From Aphidius gifuensis (taxonomy: Eukaryota > Arthropoda > Insecta > Hymenoptera > Braconidae), in the NCBI RefSeq assembly GCF_014905175.1, contig NC_057793.1, positions 12,240,369 through 12,304,368 of the forward strand: a stretch of 64,000 nt of DNA, read 5' to 3'. The notes below the pieces were generated by a model. The model was not told the origin of the DNA and did no database searches. It was given only the letters and a program-made list of their open reading frames with translations. Shown piece after piece: positions 33,751-44,472 of the stretch (its first letter is position 1; every line of letters starts with the position of its first letter). A program made the position numbers and the translations under genes.

Positions 33751-36122
33751 TTATTTAGTGTCGTTGGCCATATGGTCTACATAATGAGAAGGTGTTGGTC
33801 CACGATACTCCACAGGATTTGAACTGTTTGGTGCAGTGGCAGCATGAATAAAGTCGTATAACTGATCAAAATTCTTGACTAAAATATCATTATACAATAA
33901 AGGCAAACATGGATCCATAAAACCCGGTTCAAGTTTTGTGTTGTCTTCAGTGGATTTCTGTATTTCCTCAAATAAATGGTTCCCAACAGTCATCTGTAAA
34001 TAATGCTGAAGAGTTTCTTCATGAATACGTACACCTCCAAAGTTTTTTTGTAGATATTCTATAATGCCATCCGAGTAAATATCTGCAGGATAATGACTCA
34101 ATATTTTTTGACAAGCTGCTACCCATGTTCCGAGAGAGGATAATGTCCTCAAAGTTTTTTTCATAAATAATAAACGGACATTCCCTTGTTCAAAAAGAAT
34201 ACCTCGTTCACGTTTATGGTCTGAGACTGGAAAACTTATAGTTAAATCTCCAAAATGTACTGGTTGAGTGTAATTGAGTTTGAAGTCCGGTCTCGAATCG
34301 TCACCATCATAATAATATGAAAATGATCTACACATTTTCGTCAACGGTATCCATTGCGTTTCGTTATCCAAAAAAATACTTCTTTTGGTATCACTGGCTA
34401 TAATTTGTATTGTAGATTTGAAATACTCGCCACTTGTAAATTTCACAGCATTTAATGCTTTGATAATTTCTTTAAGACTCAGAGGACTTGAGTTGACAAT
34501 CATTTTTTCAATCGCTGTTTTATTAGTTTCATTTATACCTTCAATCAAATTTAAAAAATCATGTCCACCAATATAGGGATGGAGGACTTTATCATTGTTT
34601 TGGGATATGCCAGGACCACCGACTAATGTCACAGAGTCGATACGGGCTCTACATCCACTATCAACAGTTATTATACCTGTATAATTTAGTTTGCGGGTTT
34701 TCACGTCATCACCACAAATAACTCGTAACTCAATATTTTCAACCATGCAATATAACCATTTTTTATTATATAATTGAATAAAATTTGGTTGAGGATTTTC
34801 ATAAAATTTAGAATATTACAATCTAACATATTATCTTGTTTGTTTGTCATTAATAAATTAATTTCACATGAATTTATATTTCTTGTATCTTGTAAAGAAA
34901 AAGAGTGAGTACAAAAAGATGTTGGTACGTATTGAGAAAACTGACATGCGTGGATATTAACGTCGGTACTGTATTCACTTTTATCTTGGGCTATAAGAAT
35001 CAAAGAACTTTTAGGTTTAATGTATGCCGCAATATGTGATTGGAAAGTATGTCATTTTATCGGTGCTGGATGGATTTCATATATTGAATAAATTTTTGGT
35101 GATAGTAGAGGTATCATAATACTCAGTAAAATTCGTCTCTCATGGTAGACAAGAGATATTTTTGCAATTTTCCTCAAACCATCAATACCCGCTTCATTTA
35201 TTGATAATGGTAGTACATACTGATTATTATTATTTTGTAAAAAAAGACGCAAAGAATCTTCAATTTTCTTACTAGACATTATTCGAGGGTGGATTAATCC
35301 AAGACTAGCAAAATAGTCAATTTGAATTACGAATTCTTATGATATAATGAATTATTATATTCATCAAAACTCAGCTCTCTATTCTGAAGCCAGGTTATGT
35401 CCAAAATTTACCATATTTTTAAAGTGAACTTTCCATAAAAGTGTATCCTTGCTTTTCCAGCCAATACTAAATTCTTCCATTTGTGCACGAAAATAATTTA
35501 GAAGACCATCATTGTTTTTTAATCGAGTCTGCACTGTATGTAGCTCTGTTTGTAATAAATGAGTTGTATTATTTAAAACAGAAATTGTTTTTTTATTATC
35601 ACGTTTTAATTTATTGATTTCTCCGTTAATCATCTTGGCATCGTCTTTATTCAGAATCCCAAATAATGAGCTTGATATTGCACCCACGATAGGGTAGATG
35701 AGTTCATTACGTTTTGTTTTTATAATATCTTTATGAAATAATGAATTAATTTGTTCTGTATACATTGCGATTTTTTTTCGTTGTTGTTCCAAAAAAGGAA
35801 GGCGTCGTGATACAAAGTCACAATAATTTTATACAATTTTATCTGCTTCATACTTTTGCTATATTTTATGTAGACCAGCCAATCCTGGGTCTTCTTTAGT
35901 ATAATTACCTCCCCCACCCAGATCAGCATCAAAGTAACGCAAAGGTAAAATATTCGGTAAAAAATTGAGAAGATCGTCAACATCCCTATACGTTATAAGT
36001 TGTAGACTATTACTCGTTAGACGCACGTTTTCGATATGATCATAATACAACCCCGGTGTTTGTATTCTTGATTCAATTATTTTTACAACTACAGAAAAAA
36101 TTAAAAATAGTGTAAGCGTCAT
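33751..36122 (-). pseudogene. Envelope-like glycoprotein (F-type), multiply frameshifted
   Basis: A signal-peptide start at 36122 (hydrophobic FLIFSVVV after MTLTL) opens a series of frames: 36122-35859, 35792-35379, 35279-35052, 35003-34701 and 34746-33751. They are interrupted by frameshifts near 35800, 35330 and 34800. The second piece has a basic KTKR site followed by a hydrophobic Gly/Ala-rich segment, the layout of a cleavage site and fusion peptide, and then a heptad-rich helix. Later pieces have spaced cysteines as in insect retroviral Env and baculovirus F ectodomains. The last 200 residues do not look like that family. No transmembrane helix is found at the C-terminus, so the anchor is lost or replaced. 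Assignment is by layout, not by search. Confidence 0.55.
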
Positions 36123-36248
36123 GGTATTGACTGAATCACGGCTTGTGATTGACTAAGTCGATTAATTTACAACATGGGTATATGAATAGGTAAAATAATT
36201 TACAAGACAGGTTATATTTGTTTAATAAAATTATTTTTAATTTTATAT

Positions 36249-37315
36249 TTATGAAATAATTGGTCGTACAACTTTTTCAATATCTGCTCTACATATAACA
36301 CATTTTTTTAAATCAGTTGAACAATTTCCACAAGAAACAAAATGTCTACATGGTAAAAATAATATACCTAAATTTTTTTCAAAACAAATTTCACATTTGA
36401 ATTAATATCTTCATCTATACTGTGATAATCCGTAGGTATATTTCTCATAATGACTATTGAGTTCGATTCGATTGTCAAACTTTCTGCTTCTTCCTCATCG
36501 TCTGATGGTTGATCATCGGTTTGAGGTATTTTAAAATGATCAATAAATTCTTGTCCTTCGATAACACGTACAAAATAACATTCTTTAAAATAACGTGCAT
36601 GTTCTTCCGATGGATCTTCATTTGGGAGCCAATCTTTTATACCATTACCACAATGATAACACTGAACGTAGTCGCCAATACCAGTGTAGAAAAATCCGGC
36701 CTCAGCTAGCTTTTCTTTTGTCTGGCTCATGTGCCTAGGCCAATATCCATATGATTTCAGGCGTAAGTCATAAGTCAGGTATTGTCGAACCTTGGCAGTT
36801 TTAACATCAATCTCAGGCTGTGGATCAGGGTACGGTGGTGGTACATAATCAAAAAGACTTAAAAATTCTCGATGTTCTAGTCTTGATACAGCAGCTGAAT
36901 AATATGAATAACGGAATGACGGTGAAATTACGGGAGAAATATTTTTCCGATAAGGGTAGTAAGTAGGTACAGCCACGGTGTCAGGGTGGATGCCCACAGG
37001 GACATTTCCACATGGTATTCGGCGTACAAATCTACAGCTTGGTTTGTTTCGATGATGTTCAAGCCAAGGATTATCACCCGAAGTCCAATCGTTAATTTTA
37101 ACTCCACATTCAAAACAGCATACAAAGTTACCAACGCCTGTATAATAGAATCCAGCAGAAGCCAATTCAAAAATATCTAAAAGATGAGCTAACGGCCATG
37201 TTTCAAAACTTTCACGGCGATTGGATTCTACACGATACAACAATCTTTCACCACGTTCAAACCAAGTACGTTTTTCGATGTGTTCTGCCATCACCATGCT
37301 TGTTGATGAAGTCAT
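36249..37315 (-). pseudogene. iap: Inhibitor-of-apoptosis protein, two BIRs plus frameshifted RING
   Basis: IAPs bind caspases through BIR domains and ubiquitylate partners through a RING. From the ATG at 37315, residues about 20-95 form BIR1 (AGFYYTGVGNFVCCFECG, then His and Cys ligands in EHHRNKPSC). Residues about 190-265 form BIR2 (AGFFYTGIGDYVQCYHCG, EHARYFKEC); all four zinc ligands are present in each. The open frame ends at 36368, but another frame between about 36405 and 36249 encodes a C3HC4 RING (CEIC, CRHF, CGNC, CVICRA). A one-base shift near 36400 separates them. Two BIRs and a RING is the layout of insect and insect-virus IAPs. It lies between envelope-like and protease genes on the same strand, so it was carried by the element. 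The present reading frame gives BIRs without the RING. Confidence 0.88.
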
Positions 37316-37433
37316 TTTTTTAAACTAAACATCAATTTTAAAATTCTCTTTATATATATTTTTTTAAAATTAAGGAGAGGGAATAATTCAAACAAAAAAC
37401 AATTTTATTTATTTTATTTATTTATTTATTTAT

Positions 37434-37970
37434 TCAACGAAATTTACAATAAGAATGTTGTACAGTTGCACCACTACCTCGGAGAAAATGGAAACGCTTA
37501 TTTTTAAATATATTTTTTTTTTGAATCAGTTTTTTATACATTGTCATTATAGTATTGTCGTTGAGTTTAGTATCGTCTCCAAACAACCGTTGGAAACTCG
37601 AAAGATTTCCGCCATTGGAAAACCAATGTAGAGCAACAATGCAATAGCAACCACACACATCAGACGAAAAATCTTGAAGCCTTTTATTATTATACTCGTA
37701 ACAGACAGTGTTTCTTCTAAGGACATAGCTGAAGCGAGGGTCGGTAGGTCTTTGTCCAAAACTATCGAAGTATATTCCATAGCCAAAATGATCGATAAAT
37801 AATGCGACCCAATGAGATCCTGGTTGATTATGATTGTCTGTATTTGCAATTATTGCACACGGCTTTGGCCAGACAAAAGGTAGTTTGTCTACAGGATAAA
37901 TTCCACCATCAGAGATATCTGTATACGGTAAAGCTCTAGCTAGCTGTTGAGTATCCATGAGATGAATCAC
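37434..37970 (-). CDS. PRO: Adenain-like cysteine protease (PRO)
   Basis: 178 codons, uninterrupted. Maturation protease of Polinton capsids, related to adenovirus adenain and Ulp1 peptidases. Catalytic residues appear in order: His in PGSHWVALFID, Asp in YFDSFG, and the nucleophile Cys in SDVCGCYCIVAL, with an upstream Gln/Gly-rich loop. The usual N-terminal LARAL motif is present (MDTQQLARALPYTD). A start at the second Met (MDTQ, four codons in) is as likely as the one used. Length matches the family. One of the few genes of this copy still looking functional. Adjacent to the IAP (upstream) and capsid (downstream on the plus coordinate). Confidence 0.88.
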   Translation of the reverse strand: MIHLMDTQQLARALPYTDISDGGIYPVDKLPFVWPKPCAIIANTDNHNQPGSHWVALFIDHFGYGIYFDSFGQRPTDPRFSYVLRRNTVCYEYNNKRLQDFSSDVCGCYCIVALHWFSNGGNLSSFQRLFGDDTKLNDNTIMTMYKKLIQKKNIFKNKRFHFLRGSGATVQHSYCKFR

Positions 37971-38019
37971 GCTATCCTGCGCTGCTTAGACTAATATATA
38001 TTTTTATTTTCACTCTTCT

Positions 38020-40128
38020 TTATATTAAATTACTATAATCCATTATAACTTGACGGCTGGAGTCTATTTCTATGATATTATCATATTCGGCATAAACAAG
38101 ACAATTAACGACTTGCGCCAAAGCTTCACTGAAGCGTACTTCAATACGTAGGCTACCACTCTTAATTAAGTTCCAATTAGAGATGCCGCGATACGATACG
38201 ATACGATTAGCTGATTATCGTATCGTGTCGTAGAAGTTAATTGTCGTTATCGTATCGTGTCGTCTAAAAATTCGACAAAAAATCAAATTATCGTGTCGTC
38301 TTATTATCGTATCGTCATAGGCGTTGTCGTATCGTGTCGTGTATTATCGACGATAATTTTCTTTTTTTAATTATGACATATACCAAATAATATATTATGA
38401 TTTTTACATAAAAAATTTATTCAATAAAAAATTTATTAAATAAAAAATAGTCAATATGAGAAGTTCGCGGCTTTTATGAATTTGACAAATTTTCTTAAAA
38501 CAAATTTAAAAAAAATATACCCGGTGCAACAAAGTTTTATATACTTTATATATAAAAGTATTATTAATTATTTTATGATTAAAATTTGTATTACTTATAA
38601 TATTAATTATATTAATCTAATAATATTAAAGTAATACAAATTTTAATTATGCAACACCGGAAATATCGATTTTTAAATTACTGAATAGATGGTCAGCGGA
38701 GTTGGTGGTTCGGCACCGAAAAAATCAGTTTTTTTTTTTTTTATGTTGCAATAATCTATTTTTTTTTTAAATTATGATATGGTGTGGAGTTTAATATAAA
38801 TTTAAAGTCTATGGACTCAAGAGTTTATTTTTCTTTCCTTACTATAATTAAGACAATTTGGCTTGAATTTGAATCTATTTTTTTCGATATTATCGCGATA
38901 ACGCGATAATTTTATCGGTTATCGTCAGTCAAATATCGTATCGTGTCGTGACGACGATACGATAAAAAATGGAATTATCGTATCGTTGTCGTCATTATCG
39001 TATCGTCTTGTCGCGATATTATCGATTATCGCGGCATCTCTAGTTCCAATGACCAGCACTATGTGCGGGAAGATCTGGTGTTAAGTCAAAAGCAAATAAC
39101 GTATAACCTTTTCTATAGCTATCTCTATCTATTTGCATGCCATGGTCTCCAAAATATATTATTGAAAAATGTAGGCTGCAACGGTTTTCCAGGTATTTGT
39201 TTACCATCGACGTAGAGACATAGAAAATTTATATTGAAGTGTTGGAAGTAGAATGGATTATGGACCCTATTACCATTGAAGCCCCAGTTATCAACAAATC
39301 CAATAACAACTCGCTTAGGCAAAGTACCAATAATAATATTGTCGAGACAATTTCCAAGGATTCCTGCGGTGAGTAAAAAACTCTTGACCTCCACTCTAGT
39401 AAGGGGATATTTAGCTGTCGTTTTCGCTAAGGCTTTTGCATAAGTAATCATAATATGAGGATTTAGCTTGACTCGGCGTACAATCAATGACGCTTCTAAT
39501 ATTTTTATTTTATAATCCTTGTCGTTTGAGGCATTCATTAAACAAAATTCTTGTTTTGACCGTGTGAGATTAATTTTCATTTCAATCCCATTCAATAAAA
39601 ATTTTTCCTGGTTAAATACATCAACATGTAAATGCCCAATCATCTCAAATTGTTTTCCGGCATTTGTATGAACACATCAGGATGAACAGTGTCAGGATAC
39701 CATAACGCTAGTTGAAGATGACTATTTGTTGCATCATATCCATAATTAAGAATTGTTTCAATATATGCTCTGTAAGGATATGTGCTATTTGAAGCTGATA
39801 CTAATTTTTGATTCAATAATACATCAACTTTTTGAAAGAGACTGTGGAGTGTTAAATTAACTGGCCCTACTGCGTCAGTTGCCGGTGCTGCTGCCCCATT
39901 TTCATCCACAATCTTAGCACGAATTTTTAACAGTGTATGTGGTAAGTCTATATATTCCTCACTTGTTCCCGGTACATGAAATTCGATTTGCGAATCATCA
40001 CTCATTGAACTGATAGGATTGTAATAAGCCCATGTAGAATCTTCGATCGTTGGTTGTGTTGGAGGTATTGTAAATAAGTCAAGCTCCGACTTTGTACACT
40101 CACACGAATTATTATGTAAAAAAGACAT
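38020..40128 (-). pseudogene. MCP: Major capsid protein (double jelly-roll), broken
   Basis: Polinton MCPs are double jelly-roll proteins. The N-terminal piece (40128-39640) begins MSFLHNNSCECTKSELDLF and has the VGPVNLTLHSLFQKVDV strand motif. The second piece (39643-39125, another frame) has KFLLNGIEM and PLTRVEVKSF. A third short piece in a further frame (39150-39051) includes GYTLFAFDLTPDL, and the last (38168-38020) ends in the conserved-looking YAEYDNIIEID. Breaks: a frameshift with probable deletion at 39640, a frameshift at about 39150, and an 865-bp hAT MITE at 38178-39042. No capsid could be made from this copy. Confidence 0.9.
38178..39042. mobile_element. hAT-type MITE inserted in the capsid gene
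   Basis: Ends TAGAGATGCCGCGATA and TATCGCGGCATCTCTA are inverted. The 8-bp target duplication GTTCCAAT occurs at 38170-38177 and 39043-39050. The 8-bp duplication and TAGAGATGC-type end are hallmarks of the hAT superfamily. Near both ends it is built of many TATCGTATCGTGTCGT units (38190-38350 and 38920-39030). No transposase. Non-autonomous. Confidence 0.93.
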
Positions 40129-40134
40129 GGTTAT

Positions 40135-40717
40135 TTAAGAAAAAATATCGTACACGTTACGTTTATTTTTCTTTTTTCTTGATTTTTTTCTTTTATTATT
40201 TTTCTTTATATTTTTCCTCTTTTTTTTACCACCACCTTTCTGGACTCTAGAACGAGATTTTTGCTTGACGCGTATGACCATCACTACCTTTCTGATTACG
40301 TTTTTTCTTCATCACACCCTTTTGTTTATTCATACCAGAACCTTTTTGAATATTCTTTCGATGTCGCTTTTTCTTATGACTACTGCTACCACCCCCGCGG
40401 TTATTCCACAATGTTTCTAAATTATCTACTGCTTTACGTTTAAATCGGTGACCAGATTCTTTTAATTGTGTCTCTAATGATTTTTTAAAATCAGATTTAT
40501 GGGTCAGTACATCATCCAATACACTAACTCCAGCCTGCCACAACTCTTCACCAACAGGTTTAGCTACTCTTTGTAATATAGGATATACTGTCCTATACAA
40601 TCCCTTGAGAAAACCTCCAACACCTTTTCCTCGCTGATGATAAGTAATGTATTGACGTTGATGAGTTGTTACACCACCACTGACTTGATTATCATAATAT
40701 TTTAAATACATTGACAT
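40135..40717 (-). pseudogene. Basic core/membrane-active protein, C-terminal frameshift
   Basis: From ATG at 40717 a 156-codon frame gives an N-terminal Gly-rich amphipathic region (GKGVGGFLKGLYRTVYPIL), reminiscent of adenovirus-type membrane-lytic or core proteins, and then a Lys/Arg-rich tail (SSSHKKKRHRKN). It stops at 40247, but a very basic continuation is open in a neighbouring frame to 40135, abutting the capsid ATG at 40128. A one-base shift near 40260 explains this. Likely DNA-condensing or minor virion component; comparison with adenovirus proteins is inference. Confidence 0.55.
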
Positions 40718-40719
40718 AA

Positions 40720-41482
40720 TTAATCAATTTTTTGAAAATGAACCGTCATGGTACCAAATAAGACTATGTGGTCATTAGAATCTTTCATAATACATGATAT
40801 TGTTTGAAAGGTCTGTTGAATTACTGGCAAATGATAAGGCTGGAAATTCACATTATGATTCCCACCATACTTATTCATTACTATCAAAAGGTACAATTCT
40901 TAAAACTTGTTTATTTTTATCACTTATAATATATGGTGAACAAATATCACAATAAACATACAATAAGTTTGGCAATGCTCTCAACAAACTGGCTGGTTTT
41001 TCACTAAGACGTATAACAATTTTTTTGGAAAATAATAATCCACACTCTATGTAATTAAAGCCTTGAATATCTGACAATTTTTTTGTTAGTGTTATTGAAT
41101 GTGAAGCACAGGTTTCACCACAAATTTTTTTTATACTGGTAAAACGTGTTTGAGATGTAAATTTGAATTCGAAGTTTTGATTTAGTATTTTATCGCCATT
41201 CAAGGCTTTAATTATTGCTTCAGTATTCTGATATACACCATGAGCCAAAAATATCGTAATACCCCCAGACTGTGTTACAACAACACCTATACAACCTTCT
41301 TGAGGATAGATATGTAAAAAACCGATAGGTATATTTATATCACAGAGACCAACAATCCACTCACCCTCCAAATTGATTTCACGCGGTAGTTGTATACTAA
41401 ATTCTGATGCATTATTATTAGGATAAAATTCAGTACTTTTCTTACTAACAAGTGTGAGGTAAAAATTTCTGTCATTATTCAT
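40720..41482 (-). pseudogene. PX: Minor capsid protein PX (penton-like), 3' frameshift
   Basis: ATG at 41482 overlaps the integrase stop by ATGA. 203 codons show the family-typical start (FYLTLVSKKSTEFYP), the LEGEWIVGLCDI strand and a late YVYCDICSPYIISD motif. The frame ends at 40871 with DSNE. About 45 further codons are open in another frame to 40720, ending 2 bases before the core protein ATG. So a one-base indel near 40875 truncated the C-terminus. Vertex capsid protein of Polinton virions by family. Confidence 0.8.
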
Positions 41483-42609
41483 TGTAGATTACTTGCAAGA
41501 ATCCAGCTATCAAATTTCGATGGCCAATCCAGACAGTGTACAAAGTATTCTTTTCGCTTGCCTTTACCACGTGTTTTTAGAATTTTTTCGATTTTAAATA
41601 CACTTTCTTCAATGTTTTTGTTAACTGGAGACATTTCAACCTCATAAAACATACCATCAATAACTTCACCAGCTAAATCGGCTAACTCATAAATCGGTTT
41701 GCCTTGACGTGATGTAGCTTTCGTTATTTTAAATATTTCCTGAGACCATGAAGGGGTATACTCTTTCTGGAATTCGCCTTTCGCAGTACTGATGCGCACA
41801 CGGTAATTTACTTTATATTTAAATCGATCAACTACTTTTTCATCATCATAACGACTTTCTATATTTTTTCTAACGATTTCTAAATTATTTATCGTCACTG
41901 CAGCTGGTGTCATTTTAATCGATGTATGAATAGAATTATTGTACCCGTCGACAATTTGTTGTAATATATTTATATATTTATGTGTGAAATAACGCCAAAT
42001 ACGTTCTTTTATTGTACGTATTACGCGTTTTACAATTGATGCTTTCATGTCAGGATTTCTTGCCACTCGAACATAAATATTAGCATCGCTTAACATGTTT
42101 TGGATAATTTTGTTTTTAAACTCACTTCCAGAGTCGGTCTGTAAAAAAACAGGCATACGACCATTGCTCTTTATAAATATACGTTCAAATCCTGAACATG
42201 CTTCTGAACCGGTTTTATTTTTTAATGGTTTAATCCATAAGAATTTACTAAATACATCAATACCAACAAGTAAAAAAGTTATGCCATTATTTTTTGATTT
42301 TATACTTTGTAAATCTGCTAAATCAGCTTCCCAAACAGAATCGATGCCTGATACATTATAATGTAAACGAGGAAATTTACGTTCGACAGGTTTGTGTAAT
42401 GTATACGCGTCTTGTGAATTTAAATACTCTTTTATTTTATCACTTAAATCTGGATATTTTGCTACAATATTACGTGCAACAGTATAAGCAACAGGATTTG
42501 ATAAATCATAATAAATATTTGCAATGGGTGTATTATTTTTTATATTTTTCTTATTAGTATTTATGAGGTCTTTTTTGACTTTTTCTTTTCGGGACTTAGT
42601 CTTTGCCAT
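41479..42609 (-). CDS. INT: Polinton integrase with C-terminal chromodomain
   Basis: 376 codons in one open frame. A retroviral-type (rve) integrase inserts the element DNA. An N-terminal Lys-rich region is followed by the core (residues about 75-260). The first Asp is in SVWEADLADLQ and the second in FLQTDSGSEFKN. The third acidic residue should be in the NPDMKASIVKRVIRTIKERI helix, but Lys stands where Glu is expected. A chromodomain-like module follows at the end (FKIEKILKTRGKGKRKEYFV, then W in DWPSKFDSWI). It overlaps the 261-aa gene upstream by 49 bases and PX downstream by 4. The frame is intact but the missing Glu predicts an inactive enzyme. Confidence 0.92.
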   Translation of the reverse strand: MAKTKSRKEKVKKDLINTNKKNIKNNTPIANIYYDLSNPVAYTVARNIVAKYPDLSDKIKEYLNSQDAYTLHKPVERKFPRLHYNVSGIDSVWEADLADLQSIKSKNNGITFLLVGIDVFSKFLWIKPLKNKTGSEACSGFERIFIKSNGRMPVFLQTDSGSEFKNKIIQNMLSDANIYVRVARNPDMKASIVKRVIRTIKERIWRYFTHKYINILQQIVDGYNNSIHTSIKMTPAAVTINNLEIVRKNIESRYDDEKVVDRFKYKVNYRVRISTAKGEFQKEYTPSWSQEIFKITKATSRQGKPIYELADLAGEVIDGMFYEVEMSPVNKNIEESVFKIEKILKTRGKGKRKEYFVHCLDWPSKFDSWILASNLQ

Positions 42610-43346
42610 GATACTTCAGGTTCACCACTAGTGGTTGGTTTCTCACCATCCGGAAATTGCGTTCCAAGTCTTTTACTAATTCTGTGATTTGGGCGGTCTG
42701 CTAATGGTGTTGAAAACAATAATGTCTCTTCTTTATCTTCATTATCATCTTCTGAAATGATAGGTGACTTCCAGAAATTGTCATTACCTACAAAATTACG
42801 TGGAGTATTTATACCACGGAGAAACTTTGTAAATTCTTCTTGACCAACAGCATTATGACTTGTACGATAACGTAAAGCATCATTCAATAAATCAACAATA
42901 TTTGTATTGGGTATTTTATTGTTGTTTATACTTATGTGACTAGATTTATCCCATTCAAAACGCTTATCTATATCTGCAGTGTTAATATGATCAATTAGTA
43001 CCTTAGCTTTTTGCTGATATCGCGGAGGAACACCTTTTATTATATTCTCGACAGGGTACGATAAATCCTCTGTACTATCATCGATATCTTTATATGTTAA
43101 TTTTGTATGTGGTCTGTCATCATCACTATTAAAAAATAAAAATCGCCTAAATAACTCACGATATTCACTCCATTTTTCTGCATCATTTTTAGAAGAATTC
43201 AAAACTTTTGTAAGTTCTCTATCAAGACGTGATGTTGGATCCCCAGGTGTTTGGATACTTGTTAATGCATGATTTTCATTTTCAAGCGACTTGAGTTTAT
43301 TTATGGAATCATGAGGTACGAGGGCCATCTTACGTGTATGCTCCAT
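42561..43346 (-). CDS. Conserved Polinton-associated protein, unknown function
   Basis: 261 codons from ATG at 43346. Begins MEHTRKMALVPHDSINKL, a short motif (RKM-LVP) seen at the start of many mobile-element-associated proteins. The middle is charged, with VENIIKGVPPRYQQKA and an acidic IISEDDNEDKEE segment. The C-terminus is Lys/Ser-rich (SPEKKKSKK). No enzymatic domain recognised. The frame is intact. It overlaps the integrase start, suggesting translational coupling or a shared transcript. Could be a scaffolding or DNA-binding virion component. Confidence 0.6.
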   Translation of the reverse strand: MEHTRKMALVPHDSINKLKSLENENHALTSIQTPGDPTSRLDRELTKVLNSSKNDAEKWSEYRELFRRFLFFNSDDDRPHTKLTYKDIDDSTEDLSYPVENIIKGVPPRYQQKAKVLIDHINTADIDKRFEWDKSSHISINNNKIPNTNIVDLLNDALRYRTSHNAVGQEEFTKFLRGINTPRNFVGNDNFWKSPIISEDDNEDKEETLLFSTPLADRPNHRISKRLGTQFPDGEKPTTSGEPEVSWQRLSPEKKKSKKTS

Positions 43347-43350
43347 ATTT

Positions 43351-43706
43351 TTACGCCAAATTTTTGAATAAAAGATTTATTATAGGCGTAATCAATAAGG
43401 CTAAAATACCAATACAATGCTTTATGATAATTTTCTTTTTAGCTGCCCAACTTATTTTTGAAATTAATTGTCTCCAAATTTTCTCATATTTTTTTAGCTT
43501 CCTTTTTTCCTTATCTTTTATTGGTAAAAACCTTCCAAATAATTCAAAATGATTTCACAAATACAATGAATAAATTTAGAATCACTGTGTTGAAGTATTG
43601 CTCGACGTTGTTTTGGATACGCATGAACAAGTGATGTTAATAATATTGTATTTTTCCGATCAAATGGTATTCTCAAATGCACCCACTTTGGTGTGTTGTC
43701 AGACAT
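43351..43706 (-). pseudogene. Small protein with basic C-terminus and membrane helix, frameshifted
   Basis: ATG at 43706 opens 62 codons (MSDNTPKWVHLRIPFDRK start) that stop at 43518 in a T-run. A neighbouring frame continues to a stop at 43351, with a Lys/Arg-rich stretch and then a hydrophobic helix (HCIGILALLITPIINLLF). It starts inside the ATPase C-terminal frame and ends 4 bases before the 261-aa gene ATG. A small conserved gene in this position is plausible for Polintons. Function unknown. Confidence 0.5.
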
Positions 43707-44434
43707 TCTTGATGTACAACTGGTAAATTTAAAGATGGATCCCTATTATTTATATCACATACTTGTTTTGGGACATACACGAAATTTACAGGGTCACTAG
43801 GAAAAATACATGTCCTAATACGAATGTTTTCAGGTGTTGACTGATTCAAATCAATTAATAAGTAACCATGTGGTGCTGATGTAGCATCTAAATAAGCTTC
43901 TTGAATAAATTTTGTATTCAATGGCAATATTTGTCTAGCAAGATGAGAAATTTGAGCTTTGTCACGAGGATTTTCAAAAACAACAATATAATTTGTATTC
44001 AAAGAAATTTCCCTATAAAATTTTCCCCCATGAAATAAATTTTGTGATAATAATAATACACTTAAATTGCGGTGATGTGAACCCTTGGTGAATATATATA
44101 ATACCGATGAACCACTCTACTTTCACGCATCAAATTATCCATTATGATTAATTTTTTTTTTAATATCATTAAAATCTTTCATGTCTGGTAAGCCTTCTTG
44201 AAATTCAACATTTTTACATTCAGTATACACAGGTTGCCATTCGGCGTAATATAGAATAATACGGTCAAATTCAGTATCACATAATCCCGATAATTCTTTT
44301 AAAAAACGTTTAGTCCAAACACTTTGACCAGCCCCTGACGGATCTGAAATAATAATTTTGAATAGATGTGTCATTTGCCAAGCCATGATAATAACTGAAA
44401 AAAATTTGGTAGGGTGTGTATTCAATAAAAACAT
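43673..44434 (-). pseudogene. ATP: DNA-packaging ATPase (FtsK/HerA type), broken, Walker A changed
   Basis: The N-terminal piece (44434-44135) carries the P-loop, but it reads SDPSGAGQSVW. The invariant Lys of G-x-x-G-x-G-K-S/T is Gln (CAA), and the Gly before Pro is Asp. A second piece (44002-43673) has the C-terminal signature (YLDATSAPHGYLLIDLNQSTPENIRIRT cut here to its key part DLNQSTPENIRIRT). About 130 bases between them contain stops in all frames read through, with at least one frameshift near 44030-44130. Normally pumps DNA into the capsid. Non-functional. Confidence 0.82.
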
Positions 44435-44472
44435 AAAACATTTTATTTTTATTCAAGATTTATTCATATAAC

